This document shows positions 18,370 through 28,975 of a stretch of DNA of 64,000 nucleotides, in pieces (the stretch's first letter is position 1; each line of letters opens with the position of its first letter). Made by a program: the position numbers and the translations under genes. Below the pieces are notes generated by a model. It saw only the letters and a program-made list of their open reading frames with translations. It was not told where the DNA came from and made no database searches. Source of the DNA: Lysinibacillus sp. PLM2 (lineage in GTDB: Bacteria > Bacillota > Bacilli > Bacillales_A > Planococcaceae); NCBI GenBank assembly GCA_023168345.1, contig AP025689.1:2478001-2542000 (forward strand), read 5' to 3'.

Positions 18370-18408
18370 AAAAAGTCGACAATATTTGTTACTTGTTGTC
18401 GACTTTTA
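18370..18408 (-). terminator. Terminator downstream of greA
   Basis: Perfect 12-bp stem AAAAGTCGACAA with its complement. On the minus strand the stem itself ends in TTTT, but the U-tract is short and runs into non-U sequence. It is placed between greA and the YrrS-like gene. Confidence 0.75.
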
Positions 18409-18478
18409 TCACGTATATATAATACAAATCACATTCGAAAGGCTATGTATTTTGTTAGCCGCTCTAGTGAATGAACAA

Positions 18479-18964
18479 TTATTTAGCTGTTTTTATCGAA
18501 ACGATACGAACTTCCATATCGCCACCAGGAGTTGTTAATCTAACTACATCGTCAACTTTATGTCCTAGTAAAGCTTTTGCAATTGGAGAGTCGTTTGAAA
18601 TTTTACCTTCAAATGGATCTGCTTCTGCTGAACCAACAATTGTATATTCTTCTTCTTCTCCATCAGGTAGTTCGATAAATGTAACGGTTTTTCCTAATGT
18701 TACAATATCACTTTCACCTTCAGATTCTTCAATAATGATTGCATTACGAAGCATTGATTCAATTGCAGAAATGCGGCCTTCTACAAAACCTTGTTCTTCT
18801 TTTGCGGAATCATACTCCGAGTTTTCAGATAAGTCACCGAAGCTGCGTGCAATTTTAATACGCTCTACAACTTCTTTACGTTTTACTGTTATTAAATGTT
18901 CTAATTCTTCTTCTAGCTTTTGTTTCCCCGCTAAAGTCATTGGGTATTGTTTTTCATTTGCCAA
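18479..18964 (-). CDS. greA: Transcription elongation factor GreA
   Basis: 161 residues. The N-terminal antiparallel coiled coil (about 10-75, with [17 protein letters not shown] carrying the acidic tip) and the C-terminal FKBP-like domain ([20 protein letters not shown] block) are intact. GreA rescues backtracked RNA polymerase by stimulating transcript cleavage. The start is TTG at 18964, supported by AAGGAGTG seven bases upstream and by the family N-terminus [10 protein letters not shown]. Confidence 0.97.
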   Translation of the reverse strand: MANEKQYPMTLAGKQKLEEELEHLITVKRKEVVERIKIARSFGDLSENSEYDSAKEEQGFVEGRISAIESMLRNAIIIEESEGESDIVTLGKTVTFIELPDGEEEEYTIVGSAEADPFEGKISNDSPIAKALLGHKVDDVVRLTTPGGDMEVRIVSIKTAK

Positions 18965-19082
18965 AACACTTCACTCCTTAATTCCTAACATAAATAAACC
19001 AGTTCTATGCAATCGTTTTCTTTATAAATTGATTTTCATGTGCATAGTATAAAACCCGGTCATTAGAAAAGCATATGACATG

Positions 19083-19107
19083 AAAGCCCTTTATAGAAGG
19101 GCTTTTT
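19083..19107. terminator. Hairpin between udk and greA
   Basis: Stem AAAGCCCTT with its complement around a 5-7-base loop. The U-tract is better on the plus strand; on the minus strand (udk) it is short. It is probably a weak terminator for udk. Confidence 0.5.
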
Positions 19108-19210
19108 GTTCACTTTTCTAATCACCGAATTTTGTTATTGGAATATCGTAATGTTACTTTATAAATGTTTGTTAACTACATGTAAATAATACCAATACTC
19201 ACTCATCATA

Positions 19211-19849
19211 TTATAGAATGGAAGTAGTTTCAAGAATTGTTTTAATTTTTGTAACCATAAGATCAATTGCTACTTCATTTTCCCCACCTTCAGGAATAAT
19301 GATATCCGCATATCTTTTCGTTGGTTCAATAAATGTATTATGCATAGGGCGGACTGCTGTTATATATTGATCAATAACAGAATCAATTGTCCTACCACGT
19401 TCCTTAATATCTCGCTCAATTCGACGAATTATACGTAAATCTGGATCAGTATCTACAAATAATTTAATATCCATTAAATTTCGCAGGCGTGGATCTTCTA
19501 GAACTAAGATACCTTCAATAATAATTACATCTTTCGGATCAACAGGTATAACCTCGTTTGATCGAGTATGCTGAACATAATCATAAACAGGCTTATCAAT
19601 AGATTTACGATCTAATAATGTATGGATATGTTCAATTAATAAGTCATTATCAAAAGCTAATGGATGATCATAATTTGTCTTTAAACGTTCGGAAAAAGAC
19701 ATATGACTTTGATCTTTATAGTAATAATCTTGTTCAATTACAACAACAGAGCTCTCTCGGAAAACCTCATAAATGGATTTTGTTACACTTGTTTTTCCTG
19801 AGCATGAGCCCCCTGCGATCCCTATAACTAGAGGGCGCTTATTTGACAT
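19211..19849 (-). CDS. udk: Uridine/cytidine kinase
   Basis: 212 residues. The Walker A motif GGSCSGKTS at residues 13-21 and the DHPLAFD and RRIERD blocks identify the uridine kinase family, which phosphorylates uridine and cytidine with ATP or GTP in salvage. Its ATG directly follows the yrrO stop codon with no spacer. The ribosome binding site AAGGAG lies inside yrrO, so translation is likely coupled. Confidence 0.96.
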   Translation of the reverse strand: MSNKRPLVIGIAGGSCSGKTSVTKSIYEVFRESSVVVIEQDYYYKDQSHMSFSERLKTNYDHPLAFDNDLLIEHIHTLLDRKSIDKPVYDYVQHTRSNEVIPVDPKDVIIIEGILVLEDPRLRNLMDIKLFVDTDPDLRIIRRIERDIKERGRTIDSVIDQYITAVRPMHNTFIEPTKRYADIIIPEGGENEVAIDLMVTKIKTILETTSIL

Positions 19850-21127
19850 TTACTTATTCTCCTTTCGCATCATGTTGTATTTGAACAATGGTCGTTCAAC
19901 TTTAAACTTTACAATTTGTAATGGATGATTTGCTATCTCAATTTCATTTCCTTGGTCATCCCAAATAGTCCCAACTTCCATCTTAAATGATTCGATGTCT
20001 GGACCGAAAAATTCAATCGTATCACCAGTTTTAAAATAGTTACGTTGTTCTAATGTAACGATTTTTGTTTCTTGATCATAGTCAAGGACTAGGCCTGCAA
20101 AATCCCATTTCATCTTTGGAGCATTGAATCCAAACATTTGTTGCTTGTAGCTTGGTTCACCTTCAAAGAAACTAGATGCAGTTGCACGATTCGCACAACG
20201 ATCTAATTCTTCTAACCATTCTTTTTTAATTTTGAAGTTTTCTGGATCTGCACAATATGCATCAATCACCTTACGATAGACAGAGATTACTGTCGCTACA
20301 TAATGAATTGATTTCATTCGCCCTTCAACTTTTAAAGAGTCAATTCCAAGCTCAATCATATGTGGAATGGATTCAATTAGCTTTAAATCCTTTGGACTCA
20401 TTGCAAATGGGGCATCGCCTTCTTTAAATAACGCTTTTTCTTCCCCATCAATATTTTCATATAAATCATAATCCCAACGACAAGATTGACAGCAGCCGCC
20501 ACGATTTGAATCTCTTGCAGTCATATGGTTGGATAATACACAACGACCTGAATAAGCGATACACATAGCACCGTGAACAAATGCTTCGATTTCAATATCT
20601 ACTTCTTCCTTCATTTTGCGCATTTCTTCAGCGCCCACTTCACGAGCTAATACAACCCGATGAAGACCTTCTTCTTTCCAATACTTAACAGCTTTCCAAT
20701 TTGATAATGATTGCTGTGTTGAAAGATGGATTTCTAATTTAGGCGCAACACGGCGACAAGTTTCAATAATTAAAGGGTCTGCAACAATGATCCCTTTTAC
20801 ACCTACTTCTTCAATCCCTTGTAAATATTCTTCAAGGCCATCCATGTTTTCATTATGAGCAAAAATGTTTGTTGTTACGTATACAACAGCTCCATATTTT
20901 TTTGCAAATTCAACGCCTTCACGCATTTCTTCAATTGTGAAATTATTTGCATTGGAGCGTAAACCAAACTCTTGTCCACCAATAAAAACGGCATCGGCAC
21001 CGTAATGTACAGCAATTTTTAATTTTTCCAGGCTACCAGCAGGTGCTAGTAGCTCTGGCTTTTTCGTAATCACTCGTTTACCATTCACTGTTTCACGAAT
21101 TTTATCATTTTCTACTAACTGCAGCAT
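19850..21127 (-). CDS. yrrO: U32-family tRNA hydroxylase subunit (TrhP2/YrrO)
   Basis: 425 residues, collagenase-like U32 family: PELLAPAGSLEKLKIAVHYGADAVF at the N-terminus and the cysteine cluster SNRGGCCQSCRW near 205-220. In B. subtilis YrrN and YrrO use prephenate to hydroxylate uridine 34 of certain tRNAs (ho5U). The C-terminal beta domain (DTIEFFGPDIESF) is present. It is the larger paralogue of the adjacent yrrN, separated by 15 bp. Confidence 0.94.
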   Translation of the reverse strand: MLQLVENDKIRETVNGKRVITKKPELLAPAGSLEKLKIAVHYGADAVFIGGQEFGLRSNANNFTIEEMREGVEFAKKYGAVVYVTTNIFAHNENMDGLEEYLQGIEEVGVKGIIVADPLIIETCRRVAPKLEIHLSTQQSLSNWKAVKYWKEEGLHRVVLAREVGAEEMRKMKEEVDIEIEAFVHGAMCIAYSGRCVLSNHMTARDSNRGGCCQSCRWDYDLYENIDGEEKALFKEGDAPFAMSPKDLKLIESIPHMIELGIDSLKVEGRMKSIHYVATVISVYRKVIDAYCADPENFKIKKEWLEELDRCANRATASSFFEGEPSYKQQMFGFNAPKMKWDFAGLVLDYDQETKIVTLEQRNYFKTGDTIEFFGPDIESFKMEVGTIWDDQGNEIEIANHPLQIVKFKVERPLFKYNMMRKENK

Positions 21128-21142
21128 TGTTACGCTCCTTTC

Positions 21143-22084
21143 CTAATATACTGTTTCCTTAAAGATAAATCCTGTATCTAAAGGACGTAAAGCTGGTTGG
21201 ATTTCTTCAATTTTTTCTAAAAGACTATTTTTGATTTCATCGTAAGCTTCTTCACCTTGATCAAAGTAAGCATCAATTGCTTGACGATAATAATTTGTGA
21301 CAGTTGTTATATACTCTTCTGTTTGTAAAACACCATCAAATTTTAATGTATCAATCCCTGCTTCAAACAGCTCCGTTAATTCATCAATTAAACACATATC
21401 ATTTGGTGAAAAAATATGTGTTCCATTTAAATCTTCATAAATTGGGTATTTATTTTTACGTTCTTTATCATGGATAAACATATTACGATTTTCTTTACGG
21501 TTTTCAACTTCCATTACTTCTCCACGATATAAGAAGTAGTTTCCTAATAGCTTTCTCTTAGATTGGAACATACAAGTCATTCCATGTACTTGAACTTCAA
21601 TTTCTGCTTTTGCATTTCCTTTAATTTCAAGCACTTCATCTAATGAAAGCTCTCTTGCAAGGACTGCTCTTTTTGCACCACGATCTGCCCAATAATTCAC
21701 TTGGAACCAGTTTGTCGCAGTTGTTTCTGGGTTCCAGTGAAGTGGGATAGTAATTTGATGCTCACGAACAGCCATTAATACAGCAGGGTCGCCAAAAATT
21801 AATGCATCTACTCCGATTTTTTGCATTTCCTGTAAATATCCATCTAAAGCTTCAATTCGGTCATTATGGAATAAGGCATTTACCGCAACATAAACCTTTT
21901 TATTTGCAGCATGAATAATTTCCGTTGCTTCTTTCACTTGATCCACTGAAAATTCCCCAGCCAAACGTAATCCGAATTGTTGTTCACCAATGACAAAAGC
22001 ATCTGCTCCACTTTTAATTAAATCTTTTATATGGTTAATTGATTTTGGCGTCACCAATAACTCTGGTTTTGTCATTCTTTTCAC
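21143..22084 (-). CDS. yrrN: U32-family tRNA hydroxylase subunit (TrhP1/YrrN)
   Basis: 313 residues, a shorter U32-family paralogue of yrrO (PELLVTPKSINHIKDLIKSGADAF). It lacks most of the cysteine-rich block and the C-terminal domain of yrrO. It is thought to act with YrrO in making 5-hydroxyuridine at the tRNA wobble position. The start overlaps the yrrM stop codon by 4 bp. The paralogous pair appears to be an old duplication. Confidence 0.93.
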   Translation of the reverse strand: MKRMTKPELLVTPKSINHIKDLIKSGADAFVIGEQQFGLRLAGEFSVDQVKEATEIIHAANKKVYVAVNALFHNDRIEALDGYLQEMQKIGVDALIFGDPAVLMAVREHQITIPLHWNPETTATNWFQVNYWADRGAKRAVLARELSLDEVLEIKGNAKAEIEVQVHGMTCMFQSKRKLLGNYFLYRGEVMEVENRKENRNMFIHDKERKNKYPIYEDLNGTHIFSPNDMCLIDELTELFEAGIDTLKFDGVLQTEEYITTVTNYYRQAIDAYFDQGEEAYDEIKNSLLEKIEEIQPALRPLDTGFIFKETVY

Positions 22085-22713
22085 CTCTTCTTACAAATTA
22101 GTAGCCCATCTCCTACAGGGAGAAATGTACTATCATACTGATCATGTGACATAATCCAGTCGGAAAAATTTTTTAAATTGCGTATCATCGTTCGCTTTCT
22201 TCTTGGCACTTCCTCTAAGTTCAAGTCGGACAAACCATGCATGTACATATTGTCGATATACAAAATGCCACCTGATGGTACAAGTGGTGAGTACTTTTCA
22301 AAAAAGCGCATGTATTGCCCTTTTGCGGCATCAATAAAAACAGCATCAAAAGTAGAGTCCAACTGATTGTCTTCCACTTCTAACGCATCCCCTTCAATTA
22401 CCGTAATTTGATTTGCAACTTCAGAACGGGCGATGAAATTTCTCGCTAATATAACGCGTTCTGCATCTCTTTCGATCGTGACAATTTCACTTTTAGGGAG
22501 TGTCATTGCCATTCGTATTGCGGAGTAACCAATCGCAGTACCAATTTCTAAAATTTTAGAAGGATTTTGGATTCGAAGTATTTGATTTAATACATCAATC
22601 GCAGGTAATTGCATAATGGGTACATGGTGTTCTTTCGCATAAGACTCCATTTCAAGCAACAAATCATTTCTTGGGTGAATAAAGGATTCTATATAAGCAT
22701 CAGAAAATTCCAT
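22081..22713 (-). CDS. yrrM: tRNA 5-hydroxyuridine methyltransferase (TrmR/YrrM)
   Basis: 210 residues, O-methyltransferase family 3. The SAM motif is KILEIGTAIGYSAIRMA, followed by VTIERDAERV, DAVFIDAAKGQY and LYIDNMYMHG. TrmR methylates ho5U34 to mo5U34, the step after YrrN/YrrO. The three genes form one translationally linked unit leading into udk, so the pathway is encoded as a block. The leader contains a weak hairpin (22771-22787) followed on the minus strand by T6. Confidence 0.94.
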   Translation of the reverse strand: MEFSDAYIESFIHPRNDLLLEMESYAKEHHVPIMQLPAIDVLNQILRIQNPSKILEIGTAIGYSAIRMAMTLPKSEIVTIERDAERVILARNFIARSEVANQITVIEGDALEVEDNQLDSTFDAVFIDAAKGQYMRFFEKYSPLVPSGGILYIDNMYMHGLSDLNLEEVPRRKRTMIRNLKNFSDWIMSHDQYDSTFLPVGDGLLICKKR

Positions 22714-23022
22714 TACTTTAGATTCCCTTCAAGTTATTTCTCGCACAAATAATTATATAAAACAAAAAAGACCAAACAGTAGTTGGTACTTTATGAAAAC
22801 ATTTATTTATGAACAAAAAATCAAAATATATAATACCACAAAAAACGATAGGAAGGCGAATATTCTAACTAAATTCTTTAGAAGTATTCAATTATATATT
22901 TTGTTGATATATGTTACAGGCAGATGCTTTCCACTACAATCAACAAAATTTTATATAATCTAAGATTAATTCAAACTATTTATACAAAAGAATTAAATTA
23001 TCAATTCGCTTCCTATTTCGTT
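22714..23022 (-). other. yrrM-mltG intergenic region
   Basis: 309 AT-rich bases without a gene I can support. It holds a perfect 11-bp inverted repeat (22898-22908 with 22939-22949, 30-base loop), possibly an mltG terminator though its U-tract is poor. It also holds a TATTAT/TATATA promoter-like stretch near 22830 on the minus strand and a small hairpin with T6 (22764-22787) in the yrrM leader. Confidence 0.45.
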
Positions 23023-24141
23023 TTAACGTAAGTAAGTTTCTATATTTTGTAGGTGTTCTTCATAAGTTTTTGCAAAGTGGTTAACTCCTTCTGGGTCAGC
23101 TAAGAAGTATAAATAATCAGTATCTGTTGGATTCAATACAGCTTCTATCGAAGTTTTACCTGCATTTGCAATTGGTCCCGGTGGTAAACCAGTTACTTCA
23201 TACGTATTATAAGGACTTTCTACTTTTAAGTCTTCATATAACACTCGATCCTTATGTGATCCTAAAGCATAAAGGACTGTTGGATCGGTTTGTAATGGCA
23301 TATCTAACTCTAGTCGGTTATAAAATACACTTGCAATTGTTTCACGGTCTGTTTGCGCAGTCGCTTCTTCTTCAAGTAAAGACGCAAAGGTTAATAACTC
23401 ATGTACAGTCATTTGTTTTTCTTCAAGTAATGAACTATATCCTAAGACTATGTCTTTCGTTTGGGAAATCATTGTTGTAATAATTTCATCTAAAGTAGGA
23501 TCTTCCTCATAGAATGAATATGTTGCTGGATATAAATATCCTTCTAAAGCATAACGAACATTTCCTTCGAGCACTTCTTCTGTAATGACTTCTGGATAAG
23601 TGCCCATCATATTTTCGATAAATTCTGCGTCAGTTACTTTAGCCATAAATTCATCTTTTGTGTAATTTGTATTATTTTCTACAATATTTGCAATTTGTTC
23701 AAGGGTTAAACCTTCTGGAATCGTCATGGTAAATATCGGTTTTCTATATACTTTCCCAGTTTTTAAACTTTCAATTATTTCATCTAACGTCATAGATTGA
23801 GTTAACGTATAATTCCCTGCTTGAAATTGTGATTCGTTTTTAAATTTCGTGTAATATTTAAATATACGAGCATCCTTAATTACACCGTTTTCTTGTAATA
23901 TACTTGCGATTGTCGTTAAGCTAGAACCGATTGGAATTTCAACTTCTATCTCGGTCGTTGAATTTGGATCAACAGGTTCTAATGCAGATTTTATGTAAAA
24001 ATATCCACTTAAAACTACAATAGCTAGGACAGCTACTATTACTAATGAAGTGATTCCTACTATTTTTCGCACTGTTTTCCCTTCTTCTTTACGTTTCTGA
24101 ATTTTATCAAACATTTCTTGTTTTTTCGATTCCTTATCCAC
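23023..24141 (-). CDS. mltG: Endolytic murein transglycosylase MltG (YceG-like)
   Basis: 372 residues. The layout is a lysine-rich cytoplasmic tail, a membrane helix (about 25-50), a LysM-like subdomain and the YceG catalytic domain. The catalytic Glu lies in FASLLEEEA, and the active-site block TDPTVLYALG and YNTYEVTGLPPGPIANAG are conserved. MltG cuts nascent glycan strands in the outer membrane leaflet. The start is GTG at 24141 with AAGGGGG seven bases upstream; the frame stays open to 24174. It precedes yrrM as in B. subtilis (yrrL). Confidence 0.94.
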   Translation of the reverse strand: MDKESKKQEMFDKIQKRKEEGKTVRKIVGITSLVIVAVLAIVVLSGYFYIKSALEPVDPNSTTEIEVEIPIGSSLTTIASILQENGVIKDARIFKYYTKFKNESQFQAGNYTLTQSMTLDEIIESLKTGKVYRKPIFTMTIPEGLTLEQIANIVENNTNYTKDEFMAKVTDAEFIENMMGTYPEVITEEVLEGNVRYALEGYLYPATYSFYEEDPTLDEIITTMISQTKDIVLGYSSLLEEKQMTVHELLTFASLLEEEATAQTDRETIASVFYNRLELDMPLQTDPTVLYALGSHKDRVLYEDLKVESPYNTYEVTGLPPGPIANAGKTSIEAVLNPTDTDYLYFLADPEGVNHFAKTYEEHLQNIETYLR

Positions 24142-24303
24142 GGGTATCCCCCTTTTCTCTTTAATATGATACATAGAAACTATGAATTATTCAAATTCAT
24201 CTTACATATACTATTGTTCTATCATTTTCTCCTTTGGAATCATAACATATCAAATACACTATGCCCATTCATATATTATATTATAATTTTGGAACCATTT
24301 TTT

Positions 24304-24340
24304 ACAAAAAAAGCGCTGTGACGATTGACACAGCGCTTTG
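24304..24340 (-). terminator. Terminator of the tandem DUF1292 gene
   Basis: Perfect 11-bp stem AAAGCGCTGTG with its complement and T7 on the minus strand, 14 bp past the stop codon. Confidence 0.9.
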
Positions 24341-24353
24341 ATTCACTATTTTA

Positions 24354-24872
24354 TTATTCCGCTAATAAATCTAATTGCTCCTCGACTTTTGACCATTCTT
24401 CATCATTCTCTATTGGAATAAGGTCTAAAACTTCACCATTTTCCCCAGCCATATATGCAGCTGCAAAAATTTCAGATGAAGCTTCTTCATTAGCATAAGT
24501 ATAAAAAATATAAGACTTTCCAAACTCATCTAATTCAAATCGATGAACAATCTCGCAAACGACTTCTTCATTGTTTTCATTTGTAATGGTAAAAAAGTTT
24601 GTTAAATCATCTGTAAATTCTTCTATTAGTGTATTTAATACTTCCTCAACCATTTCCCATTCTTCATCAGTTTCTAAAGAAGAGAAATCTGTCATTTGAC
24701 CATTTTCATCCAATTCATAACGGAGGGCAGAAACATCAGTACTTTCCTCACCATTTTCATTAATAAGTGAATAAAGGACATAAGAGCGTTCTTCCGAATC
24801 GAATGTAAAAATCACCTTGCAAGTTTGTTCTGTACCGTCTTCTGTAACAACCGTAAATAATTGTTCATCCAT
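24354..24872 (-). CDS. Protein with two tandem DUF1292 (YrzB-like) domains
   Basis: 172 very acidic residues from MDEQLFTVVTEDGTEQTCKV. Two copies of the same unit follow each other. Each has a VxxEDGTE/TNENNEE start, a hydrophobic (V/E)CxIxxxFxxxE strand, a YVLYSL/YIFYTY strand and a closing DEEWxxVEExLxxL helix; the second begins near residue 92. Single-domain YrzB proteins are about 90-100 residues, so this looks like a duplication and fusion of the neighbouring gene. The function of DUF1292 is unknown. It has its own terminator, and another terminator separates it from yrzB. The start has GGGGGG upstream. Confidence 0.85.
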   Translation of the reverse strand: MDEQLFTVVTEDGTEQTCKVIFTFDSEERSYVLYSLINENGEESTDVSALRYELDENGQMTDFSSLETDEEWEMVEEVLNTLIEEFTDDLTNFFTITNENNEEVVCEIVHRFELDEFGKSYIFYTYANEEASSEIFAAAYMAGENGEVLDLIPIENDEEWSKVEEQLDLLAE

Positions 24873-24907
24873 AAGATACAACCCCCCTGTTAATTTATTC
24901 TTCTTAG

Positions 24908-24941
24908 AAAAAAGGGTAGGCTTTCTTGCCTACCCTTTTCT
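24908..24941 (-). terminator. Terminator of yrzB
   Basis: Perfect stem AAAAGGGTAGGC with its complement, 6-base loop and T6 on the minus strand, directly after yrzB. Confidence 0.9.
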
Positions 24942-24943
24942 AT

Positions 24944-25255
24944 TTATTCTTCTTCGTCTTCGAATTCATCTTCAAGTGTATTTAACACTGTTTCAATCAA
25001 ATCCCACTCTGCTTCTGTTTCAATTGGTTCTAACTCTCCATCTTCACCATTTTCTGATGGACTAAATGCAGATGCAAAGATTTCGATTTGTCCTTCATCA
25101 TCTTCCTCTGCACCAACTAATGAGTAAAGAACATATGATTTTCCAAATTCCTCAGAATCAAATGTATAAATTACCTCACAAAGTTGTTCGTTTCCATCTT
25201 CATCTACGATTGTAATATGTCGATGTTCTTGCTCGTGATCATGTTCATGTACCAT
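24944..25255 (-). CDS. yrzB: DUF1292 family protein YrzB
   Basis: 103 residues from [20 protein letters not shown]. The His-rich start ([11 protein letters not shown]) is followed by one DUF1292 domain ([22 protein letters not shown]) and a very acidic tail. It is conserved next to ruvX and ireB in Bacillales; its role is unknown. AGAGGTGA upstream of 25255 fixes the start; the frame extends three codons further. The histidine cluster might bind metal, which is inference. Confidence 0.9.
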   Translation of the reverse strand: MVHEHDHEQEHRHITIVDEDGNEQLCEVIYTFDSEEFGKSYVLYSLVGAEEDDEGQIEIFASAFSPSENGEDGELEPIETEAEWDLIETVLNTLEDEFEDEEE

Positions 25256-25429
25256 AAAGGTCACCTCTTTAATTTATTTAGAACTTACTATATTTTCTGT
25301 GCTACTTTAACTTTTCCGCTTGTTACTAAACAGAGAATAAGATGTTTGAGTACTTTACTTTTGTTTATTTTTGAAAACAAAAAGTTGCATCTACTCACGT
25401 AGCATATTAGTTCCGTCTCCAATTATACT

Positions 25430-25855
25430 TTAAAACACTGAACCTTTACTATCTAAATATCCTTGAAGGATCATGACAGCCGCCATTTTATCAATTACTT
25501 TTTTACGTTTTTTTCGACTCACGTCGGCCTCAATAAGCATTCTTTCAGCCGCCATTGTTGTTAGACGTTCATCCCATAATTTCACTGGCAATTGAAAGGT
25601 ATCTTCTAGTAGCTTCTTATATTGTTCCGAAGCTTCGCCACGTGGACCTACTGTGTTGTTCATATTTTTAGGAAAACCGACAACAAACTCTGTAACAGCA
25701 TATTCGGATACAAGTTCTTTTATACGCTCTAAGCCGAATTCGCCTTCTTCTTCGTTGATTTGAATTGTTTCGATTCCTTGCGCCGTCCAGCCAAGAGCAT
25801 CGCTAATGGCAACACCAACAGTTCTTGATCCAACGTCTAAACCCATAATTCTCAT
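25430..25855 (-). CDS. ruvX: Putative Holliday junction resolvase / pre-16S rRNA nuclease (YqgF/RuvX)
   Basis: 141 residues with an RNase H-like fold: [16 protein letters not shown] at the N-terminus, [11 protein letters not shown], the Glu-containing [15 protein letters not shown] and a C-terminal [13 protein letters not shown]. Family members have been linked to 16S rRNA maturation and junction resolution. It sits 5 bp after ireB in the alaS-ireB-ruvX-yrzB gene order typical of Bacilli. Confidence 0.95.
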   Translation of the reverse strand: MRIMGLDVGSRTVGVAISDALGWTAQGIETIQINEEEGEFGLERIKELVSEYAVTEFVVGFPKNMNNTVGPRGEASEQYKKLLEDTFQLPVKLWDERLTTMAAERMLIEADVSRKKRKKVIDKMAAVMILQGYLDSKGSVF

Positions 25856-25860
25856 TAAAC

Positions 25861-26127
25861 TTACGCCTCGTTATTCTTCCTAATATAAAATTTCACAAGT
25901 TCTTCCAATATTTCATCACGTTCAAGCTTACGAATTAAATTCCGTGCGTCCTGATGGCGAGGGATGTATGCAGGGTCACCAGATAATAAATAACCAACTA
26001 TTTGATTTGTAGGATTATACCCTTTTTCTTCTAATGAAGAGTATACCTTTAACATCACTTGCTTTACTTCTTGTTCCATTGATTCTTCTGGAAAACTAAA
26101 CTTCATTGTTTTATCAAACGAACTCAA
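25861..26127 (-). CDS. ireB: IreB/YrzL (DUF965) regulatory phosphoprotein
   Basis: 88 residues starting (M)[11 protein letters not shown]. The block [23 protein letters not shown] is highly conserved. In Enterococcus IreB is a substrate of the PASTA kinase IreK and affects cephalosporin resistance. The start is TTG at 26127, with GAGGTG six bases upstream; this gives the length and N-terminus of the B. subtilis protein. The longer frame to 26172 would add 15 residues without a ribosome binding site. Confidence 0.93.
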   Translation of the reverse strand: MSSFDKTMKFSFPEESMEQEVKQVMLKVYSSLEEKGYNPTNQIVGYLLSGDPAYIPRHQDARNLIRKLERDEILEELVKFYIRKNNEA

Positions 26128-26239
26128 GACCAGCACCTCGCTCTCATAGATACGGAGTTGCAAGAAAGCCATCTCCGTTTTTCTATATTATAACCGATTA
26201 TTACCTTAGGTTAAATGAATTTATCATTATAAATCGTTC

Positions 26240-28900
26240 TTATATAGATTTAACGTAATCATACACAGATTGAAGTGCTTCATCAAGTTTAGACACTTCT
26301 TTTGCACCAGCCATTGCAAAATCAGGACGACCGCCACCGCGACCACCGCATAATTCAGCTACAGTTTTGACAATATTACCAGCATGATATTTTCCGCCAA
26401 CTAAATCCTTTGTTACACCTGCGCAAATCATCACTTTGTCACCATCAACAGCACCTAATACAATAATAGCCTCATCCATTTTTTCTTTTAAATCATCCAT
26501 CATTTGGCGGAGTTGATTGTTATCTTTAGCATCAACACGTGTGGAAAGAACAGTCACATCACCAATTTTCTTTGCAGCATCAAGAATTTGGCCAGCTTGT
26601 GCATTAGCTATTTTCTGTGATAACGATTCATTTTCTCGTTGCAATTCTTTCAGCTCATGTTGCAAGTTCTCAACACGACTTACGATTTCTTTTGGATTTG
26701 TTTTTAATAAAGAAGCTGCTTTTTCTAACAGTTGCTGTTCTTCTTTAACCGCTTCGAACGCCACCTTACCAGTTACAGCTTCGATACGGCGAGTTCCGGC
26801 ACCAATTCCACCTTCAGAAATGATTTTAAATAAACCGATTTCTGAAGTACGATTTACGTGAATACCACCGCATAGCTCAACAGAATAATCACTAACTTGA
26901 ACTACACGAACTACATCTCCATATTTTTCACCGAATAAAGCCATTGCTCCCATTGCTTTTGCTTCTGCTATAGGCATTTCTTCAATTTCCACTTTAATAT
27001 CATTCCAAATTTTCTCGTTTACGATACGTTCAACCTGTTCTAATTCTTCTTTTGTTGCTGGGCCGAAATGTGAAAAGTCGAAACGTAAACGATCTGGACC
27101 TACATATGAACCTGCTTGGTTAACATGTTCACCTAACACATCTTTTAATGCACGTTGCATAATATGTGTCGCTGTATGATTTTTTATGATTAAGTTACGT
27201 TCATCACGGTCAACTGTTGCAGTTACCTCGTCATTTACGTGCATTTCACCTGATTCAATTACAACAGTATGAAGTGATTGACCATTTGGCGCTTTTTGCA
27301 CATCTTTTACAAATGCTTTAAATGAATCATTTGAAATTGTACCATGATCCGCAACTTGTCCACCCATTTCTGCATAGAATGGTGTTTCAGCTAATATTAC
27401 AAGTACTTCTTCACCTTCTGAAGCAACTTCTGCGATTTGTCCATTTCCCACTATTGCTAAAACGCGTGTATTTGTTTCAAGAGTGTCATAGCCTACAAAG
27501 TTTGATTCCATTGTTAAACTTGAAAGAACCTCTGATTGCACTTGCATTGAATCAACATCTTGACGAGCATTACGAGCACGTTGACGTTGTTCTTCCATTG
27601 CAGCTTCAAAGCCTTCATGGTCTACTGTCATACCTGCTTCTTCTGCATACTCTTCTGTTAATTCAATTGGGAAACCATAAGTATCATAAAGTTTAAATGC
27701 ATCTGCACCTGGGATTACTGTTAAACCAGCTGCTTTTTCTTTTTCAATTACTTCAGAAAGGATTGCAAGCCCACCATCTAATGTTTCATGGAAACGGTCC
27801 TCTTCATTTTTTATCACTCTTGAAATAAACTCATGCTTTTCAGTTACTTCTGGATAGAAGTCCACCATGATTTCTCCGACAGTTGGAACTAACTTATACA
27901 TAAATGGTTTTTCAATACCAATTTGTTTTGCATAGCGAACTGCTCGGCGTAATAAACGACGAAGTACGTATCCACGACCTTCATTGGATGGTAATGCTCC
28001 GTCACCAATTGCGAATGCAACTGTACGAATATGGTCAGCAATTACTTTAAACGGTGTGTTAATATCCTCTTCACTACCGAAAATTTCATTTAAATCAATT
28101 TCATTAGGACGTTTATACTTACGACTTGAAAACTCTTCAATTTTTTCGATAATCGGCATGAATAAATCTGTGTCAAAATTAGTAGGCACATTTTGAACAA
28201 CAGAAGCCATACGTTCTAGACCCATTCCTGTATCAATATTTTGCTTTGGAAGTGGTGTATATGTTCCATCAGGATTATGATTAAATTGAGAAAATACTAG
28301 GTTCCAAATTTCTAGGTAACGTTCATTTTCTCCTCCAGGGTATAGCTCTGGATCATTTTCATCATTACCGTATTCAGGTCCACGATCATAGAAAATTTCA
28401 GAGTTTGGTCCAGATGGTCCTTCCCCGATGTCCCAGAAATTCCCTTCAATTCGAATTAATCGGTCTTCGGGAATTCCGATTTCATTTTTCCATACGTTAT
28501 ATGCTTCTTCATCTTCCGGATGGATCGTAATGGATAGTTTTTCAGGATTGAAGCCCATCCATTTTGGATCCGTTAAAAATTCCCATGCAAAATGAATTGC
28601 CTCTTTTTTAAAGTAGTCTCCAATTGAAAAATTCCCTAACATTTCAAAAAAAGTATGGTGACGTGCTGTTTTCCCTACGTTTTCAATATCATTCGTACGA
28701 ATCGATTTTTGTGCATTTGTAATTCTTGGATTATCCGGTATTACACGACCATCGAAGTATTTTTTTAATGTAGCAACCCCTGAGTTAATCCAAAGTAAAG
28801 ATGGGTCGTTTACTGGCACTAAGGATGCCGATGGTTCCTGTGCATGCCCTTTCTCAATGAAAAATTCTAAATACTTACGGCGAATATCTGATGCTTTCAT
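26240..28900 (-). CDS. alaS: Alanyl-tRNA synthetase
   Basis: 886 residues from [19 protein letters not shown]. The class II catalytic core, tRNA recognition domain, editing domain ([11 protein letters not shown] with the zinc ligands; CGGIH) and the C-terminal DHHA1-like C-Ala domain ([21 protein letters not shown] block) are all present. The start is fixed by AGGAGGATCA; the frame runs 33 codons upstream into the T-box leader. Expression is controlled by that T-box and a strong SigA promoter. Confidence 0.98.
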   Translation of the reverse strand: MKASDIRRKYLEFFIEKGHAQEPSASLVPVNDPSLLWINSGVATLKKYFDGRVIPDNPRITNAQKSIRTNDIENVGKTARHHTFFEMLGNFSIGDYFKKEAIHFAWEFLTDPKWMGFNPEKLSITIHPEDEEAYNVWKNEIGIPEDRLIRIEGNFWDIGEGPSGPNSEIFYDRGPEYGNDENDPELYPGGENERYLEIWNLVFSQFNHNPDGTYTPLPKQNIDTGMGLERMASVVQNVPTNFDTDLFMPIIEKIEEFSSRKYKRPNEIDLNEIFGSEEDINTPFKVIADHIRTVAFAIGDGALPSNEGRGYVLRRLLRRAVRYAKQIGIEKPFMYKLVPTVGEIMVDFYPEVTEKHEFISRVIKNEEDRFHETLDGGLAILSEVIEKEKAAGLTVIPGADAFKLYDTYGFPIELTEEYAEEAGMTVDHEGFEAAMEEQRQRARNARQDVDSMQVQSEVLSSLTMESNFVGYDTLETNTRVLAIVGNGQIAEVASEGEEVLVILAETPFYAEMGGQVADHGTISNDSFKAFVKDVQKAPNGQSLHTVVIESGEMHVNDEVTATVDRDERNLIIKNHTATHIMQRALKDVLGEHVNQAGSYVGPDRLRFDFSHFGPATKEELEQVERIVNEKIWNDIKVEIEEMPIAEAKAMGAMALFGEKYGDVVRVVQVSDYSVELCGGIHVNRTSEIGLFKIISEGGIGAGTRRIEAVTGKVAFEAVKEEQQLLEKAASLLKTNPKEIVSRVENLQHELKELQRENESLSQKIANAQAGQILDAAKKIGDVTVLSTRVDAKDNNQLRQMMDDLKEKMDEAIIVLGAVDGDKVMICAGVTKDLVGGKYHAGNIVKTVAELCGGRGGGRPDFAMAGAKEVSKLDEALQSVYDYVKSI

Positions 28901-28975
28901 TTGTAATGATCCTCCTGATAAGAATGTAATTGATTTGATTATTTGATGGACTTGATTGTATAGCTTTCCTAGTAC

